From: Ypsolopha sequella
Taxonomy: Eukaryota > Arthropoda > Insecta > Lepidoptera > Ypsolophidae
Direction: 5' to 3'
Length of the DNA: 64,000 nucleotides
Assembly (NCBI GenBank): GCA_934047225.1
Contig: OW203986.1
Location: 10,729,221-10,793,220, forward strand
Of this stretch, positions 21,987-31,934 are shown one piece after another (position 1 is the stretch's first letter; the number at the start of each line of letters is the position of its first letter). Position numbers and translations under genes: made by a program. The notes beneath the pieces are model-generated. The model ran no database searches. It saw only the letters and a list, made by a program, of their open reading frames with translations, and was not told the origin of the DNA.

Positions 21987-24900
21987 ATGGAAGATTTACG
22001 TATTCAGGGAGAAGTGTATGAGAATATTAAGAGACTGTGCGAGAACTTTGGGAAGGACGGGAAGGCGAGAAAAACTGTGGACTATTTAACAACGCGGATT
22101 GTGTCCCTGGAAAACCAATGGGAAGATTTTGAGGTTAGGCACGTGGAACTTCTACAAAAAACTGACCCGGCTCATGAATATTTTACGAAACAGGTGTTTG
22201 AGCAGACTAGAAATATGTACCAGAAAACAAGGAAAGCTATTCTGACTTTACTTGAATCAACTTCGAAGGCTGGAAAAACTATGGAGGAGGAAATAAGTGT
22301 TGAAAATCCGACAACACACAAGACAACTGAGATACTGAGGCAACAAAGATCTAATTTTAAGGCTTTCGAGAGAACTATGACGAAAATAAACATGGAGAAC
22401 ACTGTGGAGAGATGGGAAATGGAGGATTATCTGAAAACTTTGAAGGTGAAATGGGAAATTATTGACAAGCGACACTGGGAGTTGGATAGCTTGCTCCAGG
22501 AAGAAGATCATGAGGATGAGTACGAGAAAAACTATACAAGGCTAGAAAAACACTATGACGAATTACGAAGACAGCTGAACAGCAAAATCTGGGCGAACGT
22601 TCACTACCATGAATCAACGCCGCGTATGGAGATTCCCGAATTCTCGGGTAACTATAATCAATGGGTATCATTTAAGGATCTATTCACGGAAACTATTCAT
22701 AACAACCCATTGATACCAAAAACTCAAAAGATGAAACACCTGAAAACTAAACTAAAAGGGGAAGCATTACAACAAGTACAGCACTTGACTATTAGCGCTG
22801 AAAACTACGATTCCTGTTGGGAAATATTAAATCATCGCTTCAACAACAAACGTATGATGTTTAATTCTTACATGAATACGATGCTGAATCTTCCAGTAAT
22901 TCAGCAAGCGACTGCTTACGTCATAAAAAATATGCATGACGTCATAATCGAGTGTTTAAACGGTCTCAACAACATAGGAATTGACATAGCTACTTGGGAT
23001 CCAATAATCGTGCATTTGATGTTGCAAAAGCTCGACTCTGTAACATATAACGAGTATAACAAGGAGCTGGAAGACCCGCGAGAACTACCAAACTTCGATG
23101 ACTTCAGCAATTTTCTGGAAAGCAAGTTCATGGCACTGGAAGCTGCGAGGAGTCACCAGAAAACGGAATTAAGTAATCCGAAGCCGTCAACATCTAGAGG
23201 CAACAATTATAAAAACAAGGCATGGCAGCAGGGATTTTCTAAAACTTTTCATGCTACCGCCAAAAACTGCCCCCTTTGTCAGAAAGATCATGTGTTGATG
23301 CAGTGCCGCCAATTTGTTGACATGGATTCAGGAAAACGGAACGAAACGGTTGCTAAACTTCGCGTTTGCAAAAACTGCTTATACAGCCATGGAAACAGCG
23401 AATGTCGGTCAACAAACAACTGCAAACTATGTCATCAGCTGCATCACACGTTACTTCATCCATACGAAAATAGTAACGATTCTGTAAGACGCCATAATCA
23501 ACAATCGGGTCAACGGAAGTATAATTACCCCAAGTCTAGTCACGTGTCGGGTGAGACACAAGAAGTTTTGTTGGCTACGGTAATACTGAGAGTGAAAACT
23601 GTAGATGGAACTTATGTGAACTTACGCGGTTTGCTCGACCAAGGAAGTCAGATAAGCTTGGTCAGCCAAAATGCCGCGCAACTACTGAGGCTGCCGAGAC
23701 GAAAACTAAATGCAACGGTAACAGGAGTGGGAGTGACTTCCACCGACTGTAAGGGTTTGCTTCAGATTGAGTGTAAATCCATTTACTCAGATTACACTTT
23801 AACAATTGAGGCGTTAATAATGCCGAAGCTAATAAACAAGTTGCCGAACCAAACCTTTGATACTGGAAATTGGCCTCATCTCCATAACTTGAAGCTCGCC
23901 GATCCAGAGTTCAATATATCACGATCTGTCGACATACTCCTGGGGGCGGACGTGTATTCTGACATTATCCTGGAAGGTGTAATTAAGAGGTCTTCACACT
24001 ATCCAATCGCTCAGCAAACTCAACTAGGATGGGTGTTATGTGGAAATGTTAAAACACTCAACTGTCACATAACCTTGACAGGAACTGATAACTTAGTGAA
24101 GTTTTGGGAAAATGAAGATATTTTGGAAACTGAGGAGACGTCTGAGGAGGACAGATGTGAATATTTTTATAAACAAACTACTGAGAGACGCAACGACGGG
24201 AGATATGTAGTCCAAATGCCTTTATATGAAGACTTTAAAGAGAAACTTGGAAACTCCAAATCCAAGTGTATCTCACAATTTCTTCAATTAGAGAGACGAC
24301 TACAAAGACAGCCGAAGCTAGAAAAGATGTATAAGGAGTTCATTCATGAATACATGGAACTGGAACACATGAAACCTTCTACTGCAACTACTGACGAAAG
24401 ATTGGAATGTTTTTTACCTCATCATGGAGTCCTGAGGGAATCATCTATGACGACCAAGCTGAGAGTGGTGTTCAATGGATCGATGAAATTTAGCGGTCCC
24501 AAGTCACAAGACAGCTTAAATTCGCTTATGGAAAAGGGTCCTAACATGCAAAAGGATATCCAGTCGCTAATTATCAAATGGCGAAGCTATCGATACGTTT
24601 TTACTGCCGACATCGAAAAAATGTATCGACAAATCCTGATACATGAAAAACAGCAAGGATTGCAAAAAATCATCTGGCGCGACAGCCCTTACGAAAACTT
24701 GAAGGAGATGCAACTCTGTACTATCACGTACGGAACCAAGAGTGCGCCATATTTAGCTATGAGAACCCTAAAACAGCTAGCAATAGACGACGGACATAAG
24801 TTCCCGCTAGCCGCTGACATCCTTCAAAACGAATTTTATATGGATGATTTAGTCAGCGGGACGAATTCGCTAAGTTCAGCAAAAATACTACAACAACAAT

Positions 24901-27900
24901 TGATTCATTTACTAAGAGGCGGTGGCTTTAATTTACGAAAATGGTCTAGTAACGAAGCCGAACTACTGACTCATTTATCAGCGGATCAAGTTTCATCAAC
25001 AACATTTGATTTCAAGCAACAAGATTCGATGAAAACGCTTGGATTAATCTGGAATCCGAAGACTGATAATTTCATGTTTAACTGGGATATGGGAGATAAC
25101 TATGAGAAACGGATTACTAAGAGAATGTTATTATCAGAAATCTCCAAAATGTATGATCCACTTGGCTGCCTATCCCCTATAACGGTAGCTGCCAAGATTT
25201 TATTTCAACAAGTTTGGCTAAACAAAACTGAGTGGGACGAAGATTTATCTGAGAGTATATGTACGGAGTGGAGAAAACTAAGAAGCGAACTCTTCAGTAT
25301 TAAAAAACTGAAATTAGAACGATGGATAGAAAGCTCAGACAGCAATATGCAATTACATGGATTCAGCGACTCGAGCAAAAAAGCGTTTTCGGCGGTCGTA
25401 TTTAGCCGAAGTATAGATAAGGATGGCAGAGCAAAAATCACCCTTATTGCTGCTAAAACAAGAGTGGTATCGCTGAAACAAAAAACTAGCTTACCGAAAA
25501 AGGAACTCTGTGGCACTTTGTTACTGGCGAAGTTAATAGAAAAAATTATTAACTCCTTACAAGGAAAAACTATGAAGATCTTTGGGTGGTGTGATTCCAA
25601 GGTAGTCCTGGCCTGGATTCAAGGAGAACAGTTAAGGTGGGAAAAATACATTTCTACTCGGGTAGCCAAGATAACGAAGATAATCCCTGGTAAACAGTGG
25701 GCTTACGTCAAGTCAGAAGAAAACCCCGCGGACTGCGCATCGCGAGGACTTTCACCGATAAAACTGGCTACCTTTGACCTATGGTGGCAAGGACCTGCTT
25801 GGCTTAAAAACTTTGAGGAAACTAAGGTGAAGATTTGTCTTTATGCAACAGATAACGGAACTGTGAGTCAAGATGAAAGATCTGAAGATATGAAACTGTC
25901 ATGCGCGTCGCTGAAAAATACAGATCATTTTATTCAAAACTTATTGAATAAATGCAGTTCATTTACTCGATTAACTAGAATAATGACCTGGATTTTGCGT
26001 TTCTACAAGGCTACTCGTCGAATCAAAACAAATACAAAATACCTAGCAACACTGGAAATCGACGAATCAACAACATTCTTAATAAAATATGTGCAACAAT
26101 CAGCATTCGCCGATGAAATAATGCAACTTAGACGAAATGGATTGGTGTCAAAAAGCAGCTGTTTATATAAATTAAATCCATTTTTAGACGACAGAGACGT
26201 ACTAAGGGTGGGGGGACGTCTCAAGAACTCTGCCTTGCCCTACAACATGAAGAACCCGATAACCCTACCAAACACTGGGCGGCTAACACGTCTAGTTATT
26301 GAACATGCACACTTACAAACCTTACACGGAGGAGCGCGACTCACATTAATGCTGATTCGCCAGAAGTATTGGATTGTAGGTGGGAATAAAGCAGTAAAAT
26401 CACTATTACGGAAATGTGTGCGATGCCACCGCTTCAGTACCAAGGAAAATCATCAAATTATGGGGGACTTGCCTGCGCACCGAGTCACTCCCTGTAAGCC
26501 ATTTACTCACACCGGCGTGGATTATACGGGGCATGTTGATATCAAGCTCAACAAAGGAAGAGGAGTCCGTACCTGCAAAGGCTATATTGCCGTCTTTGTG
26601 TGTTTGGCAACTAAGGCAGTCCACTTGGAGCTAGTTTCAGACCTCAGCACTGAAACATTTATCGCTGCACTGAAAAGGATGTGCTCCAGAAGATCCACTC
26701 CACGCCATATGTATTCGGATCAAGGAACAAACTTTATTGGAGCGGCTAAAGTACTGAAGAGAGAGTTCGTAGACTTCAAACAACTGATGAACAACGAATT
26801 TTTTGATGAGCTCAGCAAACTGGAGATAGAATGGCACTTCAGCGTCCTTTCTTGGCCCAGCGGCGGGGGAGGGACGTGGGAGGCCGCGGTAAAGTCTATG
26901 AAGCATCACTTGCGACGAGTGCTTGGGGAACAAAAACTCACGTACGAAGAATTTCTTACGTTGTTAAATCAGATAGAAGCATGTTTAAACTCGCGGCCAC
27001 TTTGTCAATTGACTGAGGATCCAGATGAACTAGGAAGTAGTCTGACTCCTGGACACTTTCTCACGGGGAGTCCTACATTAGCAGTTCCTCAAGGCAACTA
27101 CTTAGAAGATGGAAGCATAGACTTAAGAAGAAAATGGCAGCAACCCACCAAAAATATTGAGAAAGGTGATGTGGTTTTGATACGGGAAAATAGTATAATG
27201 CCACAAGGAAAATGGCCTATGGGTCGCGTGGTGGAGCTACATCCGGGCAAAGATGGTTACGTCCGGGTAGTAACTTTAAGAACTAAGAATGGAATAATGA
27301 AGCGACCTATAGTCAAACTATCTCCACTGCCAAAAGAAGAAGAACAACCATCAACATCAACTTTAATATCAAGAGAGGGGCAAGACACCAAAAACAAGAA
27401 AACTGAGAAGACTATGAAGAAGGAAACTAAGAAGAGTACGAAGCAGAAAACTGAGAGAGAAACTGAGCGGAAAACTGAGAGAAAGAAGCCGGGAAAGAGA
27501 TCTCTTTTCCTGACTTTGCTAACTTTGATGCTGTGGATATTTACTGCAATTCTTGGGTCCAACGCTAATCAAACATCAGATGTATATATTACATCGTTGG
27601 GGAAGGAGCAACCGATTTATTATGATAAAATCGGTAACATGCAACTTGTCCACGATGAATGGGTCCTTTTAGTTTATTACAATCTGACATCATACTGGCA
27701 AGGCATACAAACTATGGAGAAAAACTTGGAGCATGTCAGAAGTATATGCAAAACTATGGAAAAGACGCTGTGTCAGGCTACTACCAATCAACTTGATCAC
27801 GAAATGGATCAGATCAAAAACTACAATGTTATGCTTCTTACACCTCAAAAACACTTAACTAAGAGAAGAAGACGTGGATTGATCAATGGTGTGGGATCCT

Positions 27901-29423
27901 TGGCACGAAGTCTGTTTGGAATTTTGGATCAAAACTTTGCTGACAAGTATGAAAATGATATTAAAGCTATCCAGTCGAACGAAAACTATTTACTTGGTCT
28001 CTTGAAAAATCAAACGTCCATCGTCGAAATTGAAAATAATGCTATGAAGAAGAACGAAATACGAATGAGACAACAATTTGAAGCTATCCAGTCGGTCATA
28101 CAGCAAACAAACTCATCATTTGGAAAAATGGAGCAACAGCTCGAAATTATGACAACTGCGAATTATTTTAACTCAGTGTCTTTAACTGCAAGTCTTCTTT
28201 TAACAAACTTGAGAACGACGCAAGAAACGCTTTTCAGCACTCTATCCGGCATCTATCAAGGACACGTCGAGGCACACCTCTTTACTCCAGACTATATGAT
28301 GAGACAATTAAAAAATATAGCTGGACGGCTACCAAAGAGATTGTTTTTACCCATTGAAAATGTGCAAAACGACATAAGAGATGTATATAAATTGCTGTAC
28401 GTGAAAGCTAGAATCACGGAAAATAATTTTTTATTTGAAATGCACATTCCACTAACGAGTGATGAATATTTTACCATCTACAGAGTTATTCCACTTCCGA
28501 TATACTATGAGAAGGAGACAAGAAAAATTGTACGGTCGTCAGAATTCATGGCCGTCAACTTTAGAAAAAATACTTACTTAAATATGGAAGCGCAAGAAAT
28601 AGCAAACTGTATTCAAAAAAGCAGTAACAATTTTGTATGCACTGATAGCCGACCCATTCATAATTTATTCGTTCATACTGAAGATTCGCCGTGCGAAGCA
28701 AAATTAATAAGTCATAGGCCGGCCTTAACTTGTAACATGATAACTGAGAGGTGCGAGGAACAGTGGGTACAACTACACACAGCGAACTCCTGGCTTAGCA
28801 CATGCTGCGATAGATGCGTCATCAGAATAATATGTGAAGATCGGATTACATCGGTGACGACGAACGGTTCCAGCATTGTTACCCTAGGTCAGGGTTGTAT
28901 ACTTCAAGGAAGAGATTCGACAATATACGCCCACAACCTCTTCCAGAACAGGCTGCTTATGAAAAGCGAGATTGACGTGCCATCTCTGAAAACGTCAATA
29001 AACGACATCGCAGATGTGACTCTACATGGCATCCATTACAAAGAGTCCGCCAACTTAGATAGCCAACTTAAAGACGTAGACGAGAAATTACGGCTACAAC
29101 GACAACGAGAGAATTTACCAAACGAGCTCTCTACACACGATGTACATTTATATTTCGTGTCGTACTCGCTCTGGGGAGCAGCGGCAATCGGAGTACTCGC
29201 ATGGATCATCACAAGGCGGTACAGACGGTCACAACGACTAACTGGGCCGGAGCCCCGATCGGCGGCGGCGGCGGTGGAGACTACTGCGACGGCAGGGGCG
29301 CGGGCGGCGGAGACGAGCCACGGGACGGCGAGGAGGTCTGATGACTTTGAACTACAACCCATGCGACAATGGCCGCCCCCTCCTCTAGTGAAAGAAGCTC
29401 TAGTGAAAGAAAACTTAGTGTAA
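21987..29423 (+). CDS. BEL/Pao gag-pol-env fused polyprotein, 2478 aa
   Basis: Single frame from ATG 21987 (purine at -3). Approximate domains: coiled-coil N-terminus 1-210; DUF1759 gag 215-360 (EIPEFSGNYNQWVSF); Cys/His clusters from 428 (CPLCQ) and 461 (CKNC); aspartic protease around D551 (LLDQGSQISLV); reverse transcriptase with YMDD at 951-954; RNase H with D1128 (GFSDSSKKAF); integrase zinc finger around H1440 and C1477/C1480; integrase core D1512, D1578, E1632; DUF5641 about 1713-1790. Then comes a Lys-rich linker, a hydrophobic signal-like segment 1839-1857, an envelope-like ectodomain with a basic furin-type site at 1959-1963 followed by a Gly-rich fusion-peptide-like stretch, and a transmembrane segment about 2388-2408 with a basic tail. 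The envelope part resembles the F-type proteins of insect errantiviruses and baculoviruses. No stop separates pol from env, which is unusual. Expression could use proteolysis, splicing or internal initiation; the sequence does not say which. Confidence 0.93.
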   Translation: MEDLRIQGEVYENIKRLCENFGKDGKARKTVDYLTTRIVSLENQWEDFEVRHVELLQKTDPAHEYFTKQVFEQTRNMYQKTRKAILTLLESTSKAGKTMEEEISVENPTTHKTTEILRQQRSNFKAFERTMTKINMENTVERWEMEDYLKTLKVKWEIIDKRHWELDSLLQEEDHEDEYEKNYTRLEKHYDELRRQLNSKIWANVHYHESTPRMEIPEFSGNYNQWVSFKDLFTETIHNNPLIPKTQKMKHLKTKLKGEALQQVQHLTISAENYDSCWEILNHRFNNKRMMFNSYMNTMLNLPVIQQATAYVIKNMHDVIIECLNGLNNIGIDIATWDPIIVHLMLQKLDSVTYNEYNKELEDPRELPNFDDFSNFLESKFMALEAARSHQKTELSNPKPSTSRGNNYKNKAWQQGFSKTFHATAKNCPLCQKDHVLMQCRQFVDMDSGKRNETVAKLRVCKNCLYSHGNSECRSTNNCKLCHQLHHTLLHPYENSNDSVRRHNQQSGQRKYNYPKSSHVSGETQEVLLATVILRVKTVDGTYVNLRGLLDQGSQISLVSQNAAQLLRLPRRKLNATVTGVGVTSTDCKGLLQIECKSIYSDYTLTIEALIMPKLINKLPNQTFDTGNWPHLHNLKLADPEFNISRSVDILLGADVYSDIILEGVIKRSSHYPIAQQTQLGWVLCGNVKTLNCHITLTGTDNLVKFWENEDILETEETSEEDRCEYFYKQTTERRNDGRYVVQMPLYEDFKEKLGNSKSKCISQFLQLERRLQRQPKLEKMYKEFIHEYMELEHMKPSTATTDERLECFLPHHGVLRESSMTTKLRVVFNGSMKFSGPKSQDSLNSLMEKGPNMQKDIQSLIIKWRSYRYVFTADIEKMYRQILIHEKQQGLQKIIWRDSPYENLKEMQLCTITYGTKSAPYLAMRTLKQLAIDDGHKFPLAADILQNEFYMDDLVSGTNSLSSAKILQQQLIHLLRGGGFNLRKWSSNEAELLTHLSADQVSSTTFDFKQQDSMKTLGLIWNPKTDNFMFNWDMGDNYEKRITKRMLLSEISKMYDPLGCLSPITVAAKILFQQVWLNKTEWDEDLSESICTEWRKLRSELFSIKKLKLERWIESSDSNMQLHGFSDSSKKAFSAVVFSRSIDKDGRAKITLIAAKTRVVSLKQKTSLPKKELCGTLLLAKLIEKIINSLQGKTMKIFGWCDSKVVLAWIQGEQLRWEKYISTRVAKITKIIPGKQWAYVKSEENPADCASRGLSPIKLATFDLWWQGPAWLKNFEETKVKICLYATDNGTVSQDERSEDMKLSCASLKNTDHFIQNLLNKCSSFTRLTRIMTWILRFYKATRRIKTNTKYLATLEIDESTTFLIKYVQQSAFADEIMQLRRNGLVSKSSCLYKLNPFLDDRDVLRVGGRLKNSALPYNMKNPITLPNTGRLTRLVIEHAHLQTLHGGARLTLMLIRQKYWIVGGNKAVKSLLRKCVRCHRFSTKENHQIMGDLPAHRVTPCKPFTHTGVDYTGHVDIKLNKGRGVRTCKGYIAVFVCLATKAVHLELVSDLSTETFIAALKRMCSRRSTPRHMYSDQGTNFIGAAKVLKREFVDFKQLMNNEFFDELSKLEIEWHFSVLSWPSGGGGTWEAAVKSMKHHLRRVLGEQKLTYEEFLTLLNQIEACLNSRPLCQLTEDPDELGSSLTPGHFLTGSPTLAVPQGNYLEDGSIDLRRKWQQPTKNIEKGDVVLIRENSIMPQGKWPMGRVVELHPGKDGYVRVVTLRTKNGIMKRPIVKLSPLPKEEEQPSTSTLISREGQDTKNKKTEKTMKKETKKSTKQKTERETERKTERKKPGKRSLFLTLLTLMLWIFTAILGSNANQTSDVYITSLGKEQPIYYDKIGNMQLVHDEWVLLVYYNLTSYWQGIQTMEKNLEHVRSICKTMEKTLCQATTNQLDHEMDQIKNYNVMLLTPQKHLTKRRRRGLINGVGSLARSLFGILDQNFADKYENDIKAIQSNENYLLGLLKNQTSIVEIENNAMKKNEIRMRQQFEAIQSVIQQTNSSFGKMEQQLEIMTTANYFNSVSLTASLLLTNLRTTQETLFSTLSGIYQGHVEAHLFTPDYMMRQLKNIAGRLPKRLFLPIENVQNDIRDVYKLLYVKARITENNFLFEMHIPLTSDEYFTIYRVIPLPIYYEKETRKIVRSSEFMAVNFRKNTYLNMEAQEIANCIQKSSNNFVCTDSRPIHNLFVHTEDSPCEAKLISHRPALTCNMITERCEEQWVQLHTANSWLSTCCDRCVIRIICEDRITSVTTNGSSIVTLGQGCILQGRDSTIYAHNLFQNRLLMKSEIDVPSLKTSINDIADVTLHGIHYKESANLDSQLKDVDEKLRLQRQRENLPNELSTHDVHLYFVSYSLWGAAAIGVLAWIITRRYRRSQRLTGPEPRSAAAAVETTATAGARAAETSHGTARRSDDFELQPMRQWPPPPLVKEALVKENLV

Positions 29424-29659
29424 TGTGAAAGGACTGTAAACTTTACGAACTCTAAGTGAAAGTGATGGACTTTTATAACGTACATATGAACTTTAATCAA
29501 GTGAATTAATTAAATTTTGGGTATTGATTTTAACTTACATTTTTTGTACTTCTCTACACTAATGACTTTATAACTTTGATTTTTTGTAATGTGTCTTTTA
29601 AATTTCTAGTTGTGATCTCAACTTATCTTAAACTAAATCTTAACTTAGCGTCTCTCTTC

Positions 29660-29677
29660 TTCCCGGTTTGGGAGCAT
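29660..29677 (+). promoter_or_regulatory. Putative polypurine tract of the BEL element
   Basis: GGTTTGGGAGCA precedes the 3' LTR directly. It is short and interrupted, but it is the only purine-rich stretch at the expected place. Confidence 0.5.
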
Positions 29678-29944
29678 GTACGGGCATCCTTCCGTACATT
29701 CTGCTACGTTGCGACCTAGTTATGTCCAGCGTGTACGTGATGTTATTACTTTACTTTATACATTTTATTTATCTATCAATTGAGTACCTACTTAGCTACC
29801 GTAGAGATCACAGCTAGAGAAAACTACTTTTCTCTTTATTAAACCATCTTCAAATTACAAGTCTGTTTCCACTTTCTACACCACTCCACTTCATCTAACG
29901 ACAACAACAATCGTACGGCCAGAACTGATCACTCTGACCATACA
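29678..29944 (+). repeat. BEL/Pao element, 3' LTR
   Basis: Identical to the 5' LTR as far as read. With the preceding T it has the canonical TGT...ACA ends. Followed directly by the second copy of the 654-bp repeat. Confidence 0.95.
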
Positions 29945-30598
29945 ACAGTCATTTAAAACATTAGTCAAACAGCACTATCTTTCTCTTTGATCTTAAAGTT
30001 GTATGTATTTCTATTTATTTCTATAATAATAGATTTAGATTTATTTATTAATAACAAATATAGTTACATGTCAAAGAATAGATTACAAAGTTATACTTAA
30101 AGTATAATTATTATAAAATTAACTATAAAAATATAGAATAATAATATTCTTAGTCAAAAATAATAATAATAATAATTGAAAAAACAATAAATTGTATTAT
30201 GATTAAGTAATGTCAAAAAGATTAATATTCTATGTATTTACGATTAGGTACCACATCTGTCCATAAACTCCTTGACTGTGTAAGGCGCAAACTCGACTAG
30301 CATTTTTTTAAGCTTGCTTTTAAAATTAGTGAGTGATGGTGCGTTCGTTATCTCAGTAGGCAGCGAGTTGTACACATTTATACCGAAAACGCGGGTACAT
30401 TTGTGAGTTTTCTCGAGTATATTTATTTATATAAAATATATAAATTGTGTATATACAAGGTGAAATTTAATCAACTGCCTGAATTCATTCTGGAGACTCG
30501 GCTAGTGATCAGGAACGAGGTTCAATTACCACTTTTCTAGAAATAGTAAAAAAAAAAAATTTTGCTCCCATTCACACTGGACTAGTTCAATTACAGTA
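29945..30598. repeat. 654-bp direct repeat, right copy
   Basis: Same length as 20653-21306 and no difference seen. Continues into the right half of the MITE, so this copy represents the uninterrupted locus. Confidence 0.95.
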
Positions 30599-30723
30599 TA
30601 GGCAGTATAGGAGCAAAAAATGATTTTTTCGAGTTTCACCTTACTGGTCATTAAACATTGTTCCTGATCACTAACCAAGTCTCCAGTGTGAATTCAGGCG
30701 GTTGATTAAATTTCACCTTATAT
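30454..30723. mobile_element. MITE family D, complete copy
   Basis: Left arm TACAAGGTGAAATTTAATCA, right arm its inverse ending CACCTTATA, flanked by TA. Inner arms CCTGAATTCATTCTGGAGAC and inverse. TA target and long arms suggest a mariner/Tc1-type MITE. Serves as reference for the A-to-G copy at 56543-56676. Confidence 0.8.
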
Positions 30724-31254
30724 ATACAGGCTGAATTTTTGAGACGGGACAGTAAGGGTAGGTACCTTAACCGTTATAGTTACAGAAAAACGCTTTTAGG
30801 AGACTATCCATAAATTTTTAAGATATTCTGAACTGAATTTACAGATTTTGGAAAAAATGTACAGCCAGCAAGAAAATGGTCAGTTTAAACAAAAACTTTT
30901 TTTGACGCCAATCGATCCTGTTTCTTGTAAGGATCAAAAGTTTCTACTGGACCGACTGAGGTTTAAGTACTAGAAATGTCAGAAATCGCAAAAAACTTTT
31001 CATGTTTTTTCATAGTCTTTAATACAAGTGACTGGGAAACACCCACTTCAACATACTTCAACACCCATAACAAAAAGTTTGGCTAATTTAGAGGTTTGAC
31101 TCTTTTTCCGATTTCTGTCTTTACTGCCAAAAATTCACGCTGTATATCATTTATATACGTAATTTTTATTATTTATGTACATATTTATCGATATGTTTGA
31201 AAAACTTTTTTAAAGTGTGTAATTTATTCTGTGCACCGCTTTATTCATTTATTT
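30724..31254. other. Unassigned sequence
   Basis: No coding or repeat structure recognised. Confidence 0.5.
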
Positions 31255-31403
31255 TTTAGGAGTTCTTCCATCCAAAGGTTGTCTGGAAGAGATCACTTTT
31301 AGTGATAAGACCGCCAATTGTACCCTACTACTATTACAAAACTGTTTCCTTATTTCTGTTTTTTGGTGTGCAATAAAGAATATTGTATTGTATTGTATTG
31401 TAG
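31255..31403 (+). repeat. LINE 3' UTR with conserved hairpin and (TATTG)n tail
   Basis: GTCTGGAAGAGATCACTTTT, then AGTGATAAGACCGCC, an AATAAAG signal and a TATTGTATTGTATTG tail. The stem ATCAC/GTGAT is a compensated version of those at 43335 and 37085. No coding part remains. Confidence 0.7.
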
Positions 31404-31934
31404 TGTACAAAACTTCAGCAACTTTCAATCAACTTAGCTGTTCCAGAGTTATGACGTGGACATTAGACAAAAGAACAATTTTGTTTTTATAGTAGGTTTA
31501 TTTTAAGGTTTAGGGTTCTGTTTATTTTTAGTTTAGTTTGTAACACGTATTTATTTTTAGCAGTTTAGTTTGTTTAAGTATTTATTTGAAACCAATTAAT
31601 ACTTTAAAGAACAAGTTAATAAGCATATTTAATATTTATGTTTAAAAAATTATGTCCCACATTTTTTGACGTTACCCTTGACTTTAATGGGAGAAAAAAA
31701 AAAGTTTTTTTTTGTGATGTAATTTTATTAGGAAAGTATTTCTTACTTGATTTATATTCCGAGATTTTTTTTACTTTGTCATATTTTGCTAGCTTTTTAA
31801 CAGAAAAACTAATAATCTGTAAAAAATATTGTTAATAAAATATGGAGGTGGTAGAGGCCCTTATAGTCTTCAACCTGACAGGACGTCTTAAATCCAGTAA
31901 GCATGCTTTGCTAGTAAATAATATCATTTACATA
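31404..31934. other. Unassigned; probable 3' flank of the peptide gene
   Basis: On the minus strand this lies downstream of the stop of the candidate peptide gene. An AATAAA on the minus strand at about 31724-31729 could be its polyadenylation signal. Short T-rich frames on the plus strand are not credible genes. Confidence 0.4.

Larger units (their letters stand above)
21304..29944 (+). mobile_element. BEL/Pao LTR retrotransposon with envelope-like domain, apparently intact
   Basis: Complete structure: LTR, leader, single long ORF, purine tract, LTR. Identical LTRs and an unbroken 7.4-kb frame point to a recent insertion. It sits in the middle of a family D MITE whose right half follows at 30599-30723. 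Instead of the usual 4-6 bp target duplication it is flanked by a 654-bp direct repeat, though a short ACAG(T) does flank both LTRs. Confidence 0.9.

Noticed and set aside
20653..30598. Reading the 654-bp flanking repeats as outer LTRs of a larger element
   Set aside because: They contain an unrelated LINE tail and half a MITE, and the right copy continues into the other half of that MITE, so they are target sequence.
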